Part shown: positions 9,683 through 18,447 of the stretch, in pieces
Layout: each line of letters starts with the position of its first letter
How positions within the stretch are numbered: position 1 is the first letter of the stretch
Source: Thermococcus aggregans
GTDB taxonomy: Archaea > Methanobacteriota_B > Thermococci > Thermococcales > Thermococcaceae
Assembly: GCF_024022995.1 (NCBI RefSeq)
Contig: NZ_CP099582.1
Span: 1,302,001-1,366,000, forward strand
DNA length: 64,000 nucleotides
Direction: 5' to 3'
Program-made: the position numbers and the translations under genes
Notes under the pieces: generated by a model
What the model was told of the DNA's origin: nothing
Databases searched by the model: none
What the model saw: the letters and a program-made list of their open reading frames with translations, nothing else

Positions 9683-10594
9683 ATGAGTCCAGTAAATGGA
9701 CTTAAAATTTTAGTGAATGGAAAGATGCTCGCTGGTGTGAACCTTAGAAGGATTGGGAGAGCCGTTAATATCAACAAGGAAAGAGTTCTAAAAGTCATGC
9801 TTCCTGAAGAAATAGTGCCGCGAGTAGTTGGTAATGAGACTGTTGAGATTTTACACGCTGAGTTCGGGAGATCCGGAATTTATGGTATCTCCCCTAAAGC
9901 TATTCTAAACGGCTGGAAGATGCTTGAAGAGTCTTTTGATATAAGAATCTCTGAGATTACTAAGTATCAGACAATTCTCGAACTTCAAAGGTATGCAGCT
10001 ACTGGATTCATAGCAGCAGTCCCTCGTGTAATTGCTCCTTTAAGCATTTCAGGATATTCCTATGGGCTCCATACTTCTCAAAATGTTCATAACTGCGAAA
10101 GTAAGATTGAAGAATTCAATAATCAGGTGGGCAAAAGGTTGCTGGATAAGATACCTAAGGCTATTGAAGATGGGAAGGCAAAAATACTTCAAGACTTTGA
10201 AAGAAAGCTAGCCTCATATAGCGTGGAATTTAAAGTGATTACAGATATTGCAAAAAGTGGGTATAGTATTGAAGTCAATAAATCTAGGGAAAGCCCTGAT
10301 TTGTATCTTGAGGGGAGTATTCCTGTAGAAATTTCTGCATTTTATGGTAAAAATCTCAAAAGAAAAATCAAAAAAGAGGCCAAGCAAGGAGATATTATAA
10401 TCCTTGATGTTACAAGTCACTTTGTGGGGATTCCATTAGTGGTAGAGAAGTTTTTTGGCAAAACTTCTATGGGAATTAGAGAAGCACTTAAAGTGGCTTC
10501 TAGAATCATTGAGCAAGGAAGTAAGGCTGTCATATTATACATGAAAACTCCAAACAATATAACAAATGCAAAAGTTTTATCATTTGGCATTTAA
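9683..10594 (+). CDS. Unknown protein, possible PD-(D/E)XK-like nuclease
   Basis: A 303-aa protein of no family I recognise. Residues around 205-220 read SPDLYLEG..PVEIS, which resembles the D...ExK core of PD-(D/E)XK nucleases but with serine in place of lysine. The rest alternates helices and strands. The ATG at 9683 lies about 30 nt after an AT-rich TATA-like element (AAATATTTATTTTTGG, 9646-9661), suggesting a near-leaderless transcript; an upstream ATG at 9527 would read through this promoter and has no ribosome-binding site. It is the first gene of the accessory island after the tRNA. The nuclease idea is weak inference. Confidence 0.6.
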   Translation: MSPVNGLKILVNGKMLAGVNLRRIGRAVNINKERVLKVMLPEEIVPRVVGNETVEILHAEFGRSGIYGISPKAILNGWKMLEESFDIRISEITKYQTILELQRYAATGFIAAVPRVIAPLSISGYSYGLHTSQNVHNCESKIEEFNNQVGKRLLDKIPKAIEDGKAKILQDFERKLASYSVEFKVITDIAKSGYSIEVNKSRESPDLYLEGSIPVEISAFYGKNLKRKIKKEAKQGDIIILDVTSHFVGIPLVVEKFFGKTSMGIREALKVASRIIEQGSKAVILYMKTPNNITNAKVLSFGI

Positions 10595-10610
10595 TTCTCG
10601 ATCTAAATAG

Positions 10611-10645
10611 TAATTACATACGTAAAATTATTTAAACAACAAATT
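10611..10645 (+). repeat. Duplicated island promoter, copy 1
   Basis: This 35-bp block matches 11267-11301 at 31 of 35 positions. It contains ACATACGT and the TATA element AAAATTATTTAAA, and ends about 25 nt before the start codon of the truncated TIR gene. Confidence 0.75.
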
Positions 10646-10669
10646 CATAGTCTTAAGTGGTGAGATCCT

Positions 10670-10822
10670 ATGAAAGTGTTTGTTTCTCATAGCCGGAGAG
10701 ACAAAGACTTGGTTATTAACATCTTCAAAGTTCTACATAGAGCAAATTTAAAGCCATTTATTGCAGTTCGAGGAATTAGGGGAAATTGGATGACTAACCA
10801 CTTTTACCCTCTTATAGTGTAA
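10670..10822 (+). pseudogene. Truncated TIR-domain gene
   Basis: A 50-codon frame with its own promoter (10611-10645) and a GGTGAGATCCT ribosome-binding site. The peptide begins MKVFVSHSRRDKDLV and continues to ANLKPFIA, which is the first strand, helix and second strand of a TIR domain (box 1 of the type VFISHSSKDK). TIR domains need about 130-150 residues; after FIA the frame reads an unrelated tail and stops. The catalytic glutamate region of NADase TIR proteins is absent. It looks like a gene that lost its middle by deletion. TIR proteins in prokaryotes are mostly antiviral or antiplasmid effectors. Confidence 0.65.
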
Positions 10823-10841
10823 TTGCTTGGGGGTGATTACG

Positions 10842-11199
10842 ATGGTTGAAGGAGAGAGGAACTCTCCTGTGGTCATATACAATATTCCCCAATCTCGATC
10901 CAAAAACTTGGGCAGAAGTTCAGAAGATGTGGGTTGATATTGAAAAGCAGAGAATTGATGTTGAGAAGCAGAAACTCAAGTCTTTAAATGACATTGTAAC
11001 TTTTGGAGTAAACAAACTTGAGGAATACTATCTGAAAAAGATGCCCAAGTTAGTATGGCCAGTTTATGGAATAATGGGGCTTGTAATTCTCGCTTCAGGT
11101 TATTTAACCTATCAAGGTCGTATTAGTGGAGACACTTTTGCTTTCCTCATGGGAACTATAGCTGGTTACTTGATCTCAGTAATTTCAAAACATACATAA
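10842..11199 (+). pseudogene. Small two-helix membrane protein gene with a frameshift in a CCCC run
   Basis: GGGGGTGATTAC precedes ATG 10842, which opens MVEGERNSPVVIYNIP and then meets a stop after 31 codons. The frame one base away runs on for about 100 residues: NLDPKTWAEVQKMWVDIEKQ, a coiled-coil-like KQRIDVEKQKLK stretch, then two hydrophobic helices (VYGIMGLVILASGYL and FAFLMGTIAGYLISV) at the C-terminus. Removing one C from the run CCCC near 10886 joins the two frames into a 118-residue protein. Without that, the second frame could only start at TTG 10846. It follows the TIR fragment closely and was probably cotranscribed with it. Confidence 0.6.
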
Positions 11200-11266
11200 G
11201 TGCACCTAGTAAGCATATTTGTTGCGTGAGCTTGACTATTATATAATGGGAAACCTGTTAAGGGTA

Positions 11267-11301
11267 ATAATTACGTACGTAAAATTATTTAAATGATAAA
11301 T
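11267..11301 (+). repeat. Duplicated island promoter, copy 2
   Basis: Near-copy of 10611-10645. Here the upstream part is the perfect palindrome TACGTACGTA (11271-11280), followed by AAATTATTTAAA as TATA element. It drives the gene starting at 11330. Confidence 0.75.
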
Positions 11302-11329
11302 TTTCCAAAATGTATTTTGGGTGAGGTAA

Positions 11330-13454
11330 ATGCAAACCTTGGGGTTGTTAGACATTTTTGAAAAATTGCCTCCCCGTTTTGTTTTGGATGGTTACTGGAA
11401 TGTTTTTCTTGCAATTCGAATGGATCTTTTCAAACAAGAAGAGTGGAGGCTTAAACTTCTTGAAGAGTTACTGTCCCTTTCAGGTCTTCCACCAAAAGCC
11501 TTAGAGGTAATCTTGGATGATGTGCTAGCTCTTCTTGTGGAAGAAAAGCTCGTAATCCCCCATAAGCAGGGAGGGTATGCTAAGGAAGAATTTGAGGAAG
11601 TTTATGGGGTGCTAAGAGGTTGTACTAAGGATTCACCCCGTCGTATGGTTGCGTGGGCACTATGGAGGGCTTGGACTCGTAAAAAAGATAAACTCACAGT
11701 AGAGGATATACTCCGAGAAATTTCATATCCTGATGAAGTGTATGAGATTATACTTGAAGAGGGCTCGTCTTGGGAACATTTTGGTGTGAGTAGTAGGGGA
11801 TTCTTGCTAACCAACCCCTCTGAGAGAATTAGAAGAGTTAAGGAGATGTATCCTGAAGAGCAAGACCCGCATACCATCATTAAAAAGATTCGCGAACTTG
11901 AAGCTAAAGAGGTTTCTAGAATTCTTAGAAGAATGGGCTTCAAAGATGAACGTCTCGAAAATATAGATCTTAAACGTATTAAGACAGATCTTATGGGAGT
12001 GCTATGGAAGAGTATGGCCTTTCTTTGGGAACATAGTTGTTAAGAACAATCCTTATTTCAAGCTATTTCGAGGTCAATCTTCCACTCTTTACGTTGACTT
12101 TCCAAATGGGATTATTATTGAGTATGTAATTACAGGGATAAAACATGCCAGTGAAACCTCTCGAACAAATAAGGAATTTTATGACAAGGCGAAAATGTTC
12201 CTAACCGAAGTAAATAAAAGACTAGACGAATTAGGTATTTCCTGGCTGAGATTTTCACTTCAGTCTAGTAAATTTATGAAGAAAAAGTCCTATGGCTTGA
12301 AAATTCTGGTAAAGTGGGATAAATTCATAGAATTTGTAGAAAGTTTCTCTAGCGACCCGAGTATTCAAGTTTGGGAGAAATACCAGTATATCTCTTCGAG
12401 TCGTCTTCCAGTCTTGGTAAAAATGCTTCCACGGGGAGAAGAACAGTATGAATACTTCAAAAGAGCGCAAAATAGAGTCAGAATGCTATGTAGTCAGGAC
12501 ATAGAGGTTATTGAGAATAAATTAAGCGAAATCAGAACTATGCTTAATGCAATGCAAAAGAAGCTTTGGCGAATTTCGAAGAAGGAAGAACTTCCCCTTG
12601 CAATGTTGGCTTACCTCCTTGAGGCGAGGGTTGTTATTGAAACTATCCGTCAGATAGCAAAAGAAGGCCTTTTCCCAAGTTGTTATAGGGAGCTCCGTAA
12701 GTTTTTAGAAAACTTCAGTTGGGCATTTTTTGGAGATTATCTCCTAACTAAGGCTTATAAGAGACATGGCCTTCTTTATCACAACTATGCTTTTATAGCT
12801 TCGAAAGGGTGGTACGAGTGGATACGAAAGAATAACAATGAATTAATCCTTAATACCACAACTGCACGAAAGAAAATAGACAATCTTCATAAAAAACTCA
12901 AGCAAACTTATTCAAGTCTTCCTGGAAAGGACAAGTTCTGGAGTACTTTTATGTCAGAAATAACATTTCCATCGTTCATTTTTCTCTTTGGTGAGGAGGT
13001 AAACGGTGAAACTCTTCCAATGGAGGTTCCACGGTATCCCCTTTCCGAGGAAATAGTACAATATGCACTCAAAGATTTTGAGAACATTGGAGAGAGTCTC
13101 GGCCTGCCTAATCCTGAAGCGTTTGGAGAAGGCGTGGTAAAAACAGTTATGGAGGTCAATAAAACTAGCAAATCGGCCTTTATCGTGCCCCCGTACCCTG
13201 CTAATGATTTGGTTCTGATGCTTGTTGAAAAATGGGGTGATATTACCAAGTTAAATAAGAAGTATGAGGAGTATAGCACCTTTGTACATTCCTATATTGA
13301 TTCATGGGTAGTGCTTCCGTTTTCCTCCGTCATGGAGGTCAAAGTGTTCAAGAAGGAAATTGCAGATATTAAAAACCTTGTCAAAGAACTTTGTAGAGCT
13401 TATTTGAACATTTTCAAAGCTAAATCTCAACATTCCTCCAAAAAGAAAGTATAA
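11330..13454 (+). pseudogene. Large unknown island protein (~707 aa) split by a single-base frameshift
   Basis: The first frame (11330-12043) starts after GGTGAGGTAA and gives 237 helical residues. The second (to 13454) is open from 11967 but has no ATG, GTG or TTG before 12195, though the intervening codons read as good protein (GNIVVKNNPYFKLFRGQ and onward). Deleting one T from TTT near 12020 in GCCTTTCTTTGG joins them as ...MAFFGNIVV.... The whole would be about 707 aa: an alpha-helical N-terminal region with possible winged-helix character, then a mixed region and a long helical C-terminus. I recognise no domain. Whether the shift is a mutation, a sequencing error or programmed recoding cannot be told from sequence. 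Confidence 0.6.
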
Positions 13455-13484
13455 ATTATTAAGGGAAAATGGATAACTTGAACA

Positions 13485-13545
13485 GGCAATGATGATCTCA
13501 AGGTCTCCCCGGCTGAACATGATGAGCTGGGCCCGTTACTGAGCC
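13485..13545 (+). ncRNA. C/D box guide sRNA
   Basis: Box C ATGATGA (13489-13495), box D' CTGA (13513-13516), box C' ATGATGA (13519-13525) and box D CTGA (13539-13542) are all perfect, with guide spacers of 17 and 13 nt. A short terminal stem GGC (13485-13487) with GCC (13543-13545) closes it. This is the archaeal double-guide layout bound by L7Ae, Nop5 and fibrillarin for 2'-O-methylation. By the box D plus five rule the modified nucleotides would pair with C13508 (D' guide) and C13534 (D guide). I could not assign the rRNA or tRNA targets. It sits between the island and the hydrogenase genes. Confidence 0.88.
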
Positions 13546-13608
13546 CCTATCTTGAATAGCCTACTCACTAAAGCAGAAGTAAAGTTAAAAATTCCACTAC
13601 ACCAAGCC

Positions 13609-14082
13609 TCAAATCTCCGCCAAAATTTTTTCTAAGAGGCTGATGAGCCTTTCTGCGCTCTCTTTAAGCTCTTTGCTCATCTCAACAAAAAGCCCGGTTT
13701 GCTTTGGCTGAGCCCCGATTAGAAGGAACTTGGCATTTATGTTCTGCCTTAGATAGCCAACCAGAAGCTTTAGGGGCATCTTGTGGGTTGAAAACGCCTC
13801 CCCAAGAGTTCCTTCTGGATCGGCCAAAACTATCTCACCCGGCTTTCCCTCAAAGTGTACCGCATCTATAAAGACCACATGGGATGGGTTTTCCCTCATT
13901 ATCTTGCCGGTATAGCTCTCAGGCATTTCGCCGCAGTTTAAAAACACAACCTTGGGGTTCGAGACCCTTTCTTTTAACGTCTCAACGACATAAACCCCAA
14001 AAGCATCGTCCCCTCTAACGTCGTTTCCAATGCCGCACACTACAACCTTTTTTGCTCCTTTAAAGAAATCCTCAAGCTCCAT
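13609..14082 (-). CDS. hycI: Hydrogenase maturation endopeptidase (HycI/HyaD family, M52)
   Basis: A 157-aa protease that trims the C-terminus of the large [NiFe]-hydrogenase subunit after nickel insertion. The start VVVCGIGNDVRGDDAFG has the first metal-sensing acidic residue, and VVFIDAVHFEGKPG carries the second with the following histidine, as in HycI. The ATG at 14082 has GGTGATAGG just upstream; a TTG start four codons earlier overlaps it. It lies downstream of hypB and hypA on the same strand and probably in one operon (29-nt gap). Confidence 0.92.
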   Translation of the reverse strand: MELEDFFKGAKKVVVCGIGNDVRGDDAFGVYVVETLKERVSNPKVVFLNCGEMPESYTGKIMRENPSHVVFIDAVHFEGKPGEIVLADPEGTLGEAFSTHKMPLKLLVGYLRQNINAKFLLIGAQPKQTGLFVEMSKELKESAERLISLLEKILAEI

Positions 14083-14111
14083 TCCTATCACCAAAAATTG
14101 AAATTTTAAAG

Positions 14112-14837
14112 TTAAAGAGAATCGGCAATTTTTTCAATTTTCTTTGCAAATTCGCTGTTTAAGAGTTCCTCCACGTTCCCTATTCTCTCCTCGAGATCTT
14201 TATAGAGAGGAATGCCGACTAGGTACGGGACGTTGAATTCCTTGGCGAGGTTTTCTATGTCCTTCTCTTCGTCAAGCTTCATGTTCTCCACTATGCCGAG
14301 TATTTTAAGATTCTGCTCCTTTAGAAGCTCCAAGAGCTTTTTGACCACGTTAACGGCAAGCTTTGAAGGTGTTGCCACAACGAGGAACTCACCTCTCTTG
14401 AGGAACCTCAAAACGTCCAAAAATTGGTCTCCCATTCCAGGAGGCATATCAATTACAAGGAAATCAAGCTCGTCCCACCTTGTTATGGCCAAAAGCTCTA
14501 TTAAAGCGTCGCTTATTTCCATCCCTCTCAATGGGGTGGGCTTATCCTCGGAGTAATAAACGATGCTCATGAGCTTAATCCCATGAACTTCTGGGGGAAT
14601 AACACCTTTATCCTCTTCCGGAAATTCCTTGGGCTCAAAGCCAAGTATAACATGGTCACTTGCCCCGTGGAAGTCAAGGTCTAAAAGGCCGACTTTATAT
14701 CCCTTCTTTGCAAGAAGGAGTGCCAGAGTTGTAGAAACCATTGATTTTCCTACTCCTCCTTTGCCGCTCACTACAGGGATGATTCTCTTAACCTTCTCGA
14801 GCCTGGCCTCGACTGCCTTTATCCTCGGGTCGATCAT
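14112..14837 (-). CDS. hypB: HypB-type (Mrp/MinD family) nickel-insertion ATPase
   Basis: P-loop ATPase of 241 aa with the deviant Walker A VVSGKGGVGKS near residue 23 and switch residues LDLDFHGASDH and VIDMPPGMGD. Thermococcales lack the GTPase HypB and use this MinD-type ATPase instead; in T. kodakarensis the Mrp/MinD-type HypB forms a complex with HypA that regulates nickel loading. The 4-nt overlap with hypA here supports that assignment over a generic iron-sulfur carrier Mrp, which also shares the fold. Confidence 0.88.
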   Translation of the reverse strand: MIDPRIKAVEARLEKVKRIIPVVSGKGGVGKSMVSTTLALLLAKKGYKVGLLDLDFHGASDHVILGFEPKEFPEEDKGVIPPEVHGIKLMSIVYYSEDKPTPLRGMEISDALIELLAITRWDELDFLVIDMPPGMGDQFLDVLRFLKRGEFLVVATPSKLAVNVVKKLLELLKEQNLKILGIVENMKLDEEKDIENLAKEFNVPYLVGIPLYKDLEERIGNVEELLNSEFAKKIEKIADSL

Positions 14838-15250
14838 TCTCCATCACCTTCAACTTTTATTGCAGCTAGGTAAACGCCCCTTCCCTTCGTGACCTCGAAA
14901 TCCCTGCTCCCGCACTTTGGGCAGGCAAGGAAGGCGTGAACTACTTCGGGTATGAAGTGTATGTCCTCCTTTATTCTCTCGTCAAACCCCTCCTTGACGT
15001 CTTTGAGCTTCCACTCATGTCCACAGTTTCTGCACTTGAATTCTGCTTCCTCAATCACGAACTCAACCTCTGCATCCTCTGCAATCGTTCCTTTCTTTAT
15101 TTCGTTGATAGCAAACTCAAGAATCTCCGGATTAACATCCTGCAGCTCTCCGAGAACAATCCTCATGCCCAAAACTTTTTCTTTTCCATGCTGTCTTGCA
15201 AATTCAATTGCAGTCCTAACTATACCGTCAGCGAGCGCCCATTCGTGCAT
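14834..15250 (-). CDS. hypA: Hydrogenase nickel metallochaperone HypA
   Basis: A 138-aa protein starting MHEWALAD, the MHE nickel-binding motif that requires the start to be exactly at the ATG at 15250. The zinc site is CRNCGH in one half and CPKCGS in the other, separated by an archaeal-type insertion of about 45 residues. It delivers nickel to the hydrogenase large subunit, with HypB, encoded immediately downstream. Confidence 0.95.
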   Translation of the reverse strand: MHEWALADGIVRTAIEFARQHGKEKVLGMRIVLGELQDVNPEILEFAINEIKKGTIAEDAEVEFVIEEAEFKCRNCGHEWKLKDVKEGFDERIKEDIHFIPEVVHAFLACPKCGSRDFEVTKGRGVYLAAIKVEGDGE

Positions 15251-15328
15251 ACCTCTCACCAGAAAAGTCTAAACGATGGAGTTTATAAATGGTGGCGTTT
15301 TGAACAAAAGGTGTTAAAAAGAAAAGGA

Positions 15329-16705
15329 TTAGTGCCACGTAACGGTTTTGTGCTTGACCTTCCCAGCAAGGGCATCTTTTAGTGCCTGCTCCATAATATC
15401 CAATCCCTTTTCTGCAATTTCTTTCGTTATTACAAGCGGTGGCGTTATTCTTATGACGTTTCCGAACATGCCGTAGCTCGGCAAAATTAAGCCAAGCTCA
15501 AATGCTCTCCAGCAGATTTTTCCAGTCAATTCTGGGTCAGGAACGTTAGTGTTGGGCTTCACTATCTCCGCACCAATCATTAGCCCTTTGCCCCTAACAT
15601 CTCCAATGACATCGTAGCTCTCCTTCATCTCAAGCAGACGCTTCTTTATGAACTCTCCAACCTTCAGAGCGTTCTCAAGGAGGTTTTCCTCTTCTATTAT
15701 CCTAAGAGTTGCGTATGCGGCTGCTGAAATAACTGGGTTAGCGGCTGGTGTTAATAGTGCAGAACCGCTTGTCATATCCATAAGATGGGCTTTTCCGATT
15801 ACTCCACTAAGCCCCATTCCACTGGCCACTCCTTTTCCGAAGGTTATAAAATCGGGTTCTACTTCAAACCACTCGCTTGCAAACCACTTTCCAGTTCTTC
15901 CAATCCCCGTCTGCACTTCATCCATTGCCAAGAGGATTCCATGATCATCAAGCACTTTCTTGAGCTCTTTGAAGAAGTTATCGGGTGGAACTACTATTCC
16001 AGCATCTCCTTGAATAGGCTCAGCTAAGAGCATGCCCACTTCATCAGGGGGCACAACATGTGCGAAAATATAGTTCTCAAGGTAATCCAAGAAGGCATTT
16101 ATCAGCTCATCAGGCTCTTCGTATCCATCTATCCTCCATGGGTTCCTATAGGGGTTTGGATATGGAACCCAGACTACGTTTGGAACTAATGGGTGGAAGC
16201 CTCTTTTTTGTGAGCTCTGAAAAGCGGCGACAGAGGTTGCTCCGTAAGTTTGCCCATGATATGCTCCAATAAACGCTATAATCCATGGTCTTCTTGTTGC
16301 AAAGCGGGCAACTTTCATAAGCAAGTCAATTGAATCACTTCCGCTTAACCCAAAGAGTATTTTTGGGTTCTCTATTGGAGACTTCTCAGCCAAAATTTCC
16401 GCAACTTCTATCGCTCTTTTGCTGTAAGTGTAGCCAATCATCGAGTGCTGTATTTTTGAGACCTGCTCCTGCACTTCTTTGACCAACTTGGGGTGAGCAT
16501 AGCCCGTTGAAGCTGCAGCGGCTCCAGCTAAAAAGTCTATAAAAACATTGCCATCCACGTCCTCTATCAAAGCTCCATAACCCCTCTCCGGCACAACGGG
16601 AAAGAGCTTAACCCCTAAACCTTGAGAAACTACCTTTTTCTCCCTATCTACCAGTTCCTTGGCTTTTGGTCCAGGCGGAGTAACAACAAGCTTTGGATAC
16701 TCCAT
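15329..16705 (-). CDS. Class III PLP enzyme: aminotransferase or amino-acid racemase
   Basis: Fold-type I PLP enzyme of 458 aa in the 4-aminobutyrate aminotransferase family. Visible motifs are SGSDSIDLLMKVAR (phosphate contact), GAYHGQTYGA, the PLP aspartate in LLAMDEVQTGIGRTGKWFA and the Schiff-base lysine in FITFGKGVASG. Thermococcales have several paralogs of this family that were shown to be ornithine aminotransferases or broad/moderate-specificity amino-acid racemases rather than GABA transaminases. The adjacent sodium:alanine symporter, 39 nt upstream on the same strand, favours a role in alanine or related amino-acid use. Start at ATG 16705 follows GGAGGTGATCTGA. Confidence 0.82.
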   Translation of the reverse strand: MEYPKLVVTPPGPKAKELVDREKKVVSQGLGVKLFPVVPERGYGALIEDVDGNVFIDFLAGAAAASTGYAHPKLVKEVQEQVSKIQHSMIGYTYSKRAIEVAEILAEKSPIENPKILFGLSGSDSIDLLMKVARFATRRPWIIAFIGAYHGQTYGATSVAAFQSSQKRGFHPLVPNVVWVPYPNPYRNPWRIDGYEEPDELINAFLDYLENYIFAHVVPPDEVGMLLAEPIQGDAGIVVPPDNFFKELKKVLDDHGILLAMDEVQTGIGRTGKWFASEWFEVEPDFITFGKGVASGMGLSGVIGKAHLMDMTSGSALLTPAANPVISAAAYATLRIIEEENLLENALKVGEFIKKRLLEMKESYDVIGDVRGKGLMIGAEIVKPNTNVPDPELTGKICWRAFELGLILPSYGMFGNVIRITPPLVITKEIAEKGLDIMEQALKDALAGKVKHKTVTWH

Positions 16706-16744
16706 TCAGATCACCTCCACAAACGATAAAAAGTTAAAGAAAAG

Positions 16745-18292
16745 TCATGGATTCTTGGAAACAAAATCATCTGTGTACCGTTTGATAACTGGAGCCAATA
16801 GCAAGAGTCCGATGAGGTTTGGTATTGCCATAAGTCCGTTCATCATGTCTGAGAACGTCCATACGTTTTCAAGGGCTGTTGTGGCACCTATGAATATGAA
16901 GACAACGAAGAGCAGGTTGTACACTAAGTGAAGCTTTGGATACAACCTTGCGAACTTCTCTGGGTCGCCCTCGATCCATTTTGCAAGGTACATGATGTTC
17001 TGTCTGCCATAGAATGACCACGCGAGCACTGTAGAGTAAGCGAAGAATATAACGCCTATGACCACCATAACTTCACCTATGTGTCCAAACGCCCTAGCGA
17101 AGGCTTCCTGTGTTAGAGGGGTGCTTGTCTTTCCGGATTGCCAAGCTCCGGTTGCTACAATTGAGATACCTGTGAGGGTACAAATAATAAGCGTGTCAAT
17201 GAGTGGACCAAGCATTCCTACGTGAGCCTGTCTTGATGGGTGATCTGTCCTTGCTGCAGCGTGTGCAAGTGTAGCAGTTCCAAGACCAGCTTCGTTGGAA
17301 AAGAGACCTCTGGCTACGCCCCATCTTATGACTGTACCAATCGCACCGCCGGCAACTGCCTTTCCTGTGAATGCATCCTCAAAGACAAGGGCAATTGCAC
17401 TTGGCAACTGCCCCGCGTATTTTATCCATACGCCAACTGCGAAAACGAAGTAGATTATTGCCATGAATGGAACTAATCCCTCTGTGAATTCACCAATTCT
17501 CTTAATTCCACCCACAATAACTATGAAGGTTATGAACGCAAAGAACGCTCCAGTTACCCAGTACGGTACATTAAAGGCTTGCTTCATTCCCAATGCTAGG
17601 GAGTTTGCTTGTGTCATGTTTCCAATTCCAAAAGCTGATATTGCCGCAAATAGGGCGAACAATATTGCAAGGGTTTTGCCAAGAGTCGGAAGTGAGCGAC
17701 CGGCTAATAGGTAAAGTGCCAGTATGAGGAAGAGAACTGCAATTATAATAGCTAATATCATTAGACTTCCGCTTAGTTTGGTGGCCTCATATCCAATAAA
17801 CAGAGCAAACAGCATTACAAATATTCCGGCTATGGTTCTCCAAGTGGGTGAGATTTCCTCTTCAGAGAGGCCTCTTTCAAGGAAGTTGAAAGTTCCACCA
17901 ATCATTGTGCCGTCCGGCAGTTTGCTTCTAAATGCCACACCCAAAAGAGCTTCTGAATACCTTGTTGCCATTCCCACTAACGCTGTAACCCACATCCAAA
18001 ATAGGGCGCCAGGCCCACCAGAGGCTATAGCAGTTGCAACACCTGCAATGTTTCCTATACCAACGGTTCCGGCAATAGTTGCCGTTAAAGCTTGGAAAGG
18101 GGTAATGTCACCTTCACCTTGCTTTTTTCTTCCCTCAAAAAGTGTGAACTTTATAGCCCAGCCAAGTCTGCGGAACTGTATGCCCCTAAGATATAATGTT
18201 AGCAACAGCCCTGTACCTACAAGCAAAATCATTATTGGGGGGCCCCAGACCATGCCATCAAGCCAGTTTATAAAGTCCATAATGGCACTCAT
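16745..18292 (-). CDS. agcS: Sodium:alanine/glycine symporter (AGCS family)
   Basis: Integral membrane protein of 515 aa with about eleven hydrophobic helices. AGCS hallmarks are GTVGIGNIAGVATAI near residue 93, FSNEAGLGTATLAHAAA near 345 and the C-terminal AYSTVLAWSFYGRQN. It couples sodium entry to uptake of alanine or glycine. GGAGGTG lies five nt before ATG 18292. It probably forms an operon with the downstream PLP enzyme; a TATA-like CTTAAATAATTC is near 18332-18343. Confidence 0.93.
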   Translation of the reverse strand: MSAIMDFINWLDGMVWGPPIMILLVGTGLLLTLYLRGIQFRRLGWAIKFTLFEGRKKQGEGDITPFQALTATIAGTVGIGNIAGVATAIASGGPGALFWMWVTALVGMATRYSEALLGVAFRSKLPDGTMIGGTFNFLERGLSEEEISPTWRTIAGIFVMLFALFIGYEATKLSGSLMILAIIIAVLFLILALYLLAGRSLPTLGKTLAILFALFAAISAFGIGNMTQANSLALGMKQAFNVPYWVTGAFFAFITFIVIVGGIKRIGEFTEGLVPFMAIIYFVFAVGVWIKYAGQLPSAIALVFEDAFTGKAVAGGAIGTVIRWGVARGLFSNEAGLGTATLAHAAARTDHPSRQAHVGMLGPLIDTLIICTLTGISIVATGAWQSGKTSTPLTQEAFARAFGHIGEVMVVIGVIFFAYSTVLAWSFYGRQNIMYLAKWIEGDPEKFARLYPKLHLVYNLLFVVFIFIGATTALENVWTFSDMMNGLMAIPNLIGLLLLAPVIKRYTDDFVSKNP

Positions 18293-18447
18293 TCTAGCAC
18301 CTCCGGATGCATTATAGCATTAAAATTAACGGCAAAGAATTATTTAAGACTTTTGAGTACATTTATGAACTTCGATGAAATGAAATTAAAGAAAAGAGTG
18401 CTACAAGTGAACGTATTTTCAAAGGTTTTATAAAACTAAATGAAAGA

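Noticed and set aside
13455-13608. Right attachment site of the tRNA-Arg(TCT) island
   Set aside because: No copy of the tRNA 3' sequence is present here; the GGGCCCG stretch belongs to the C/D sRNA guide.
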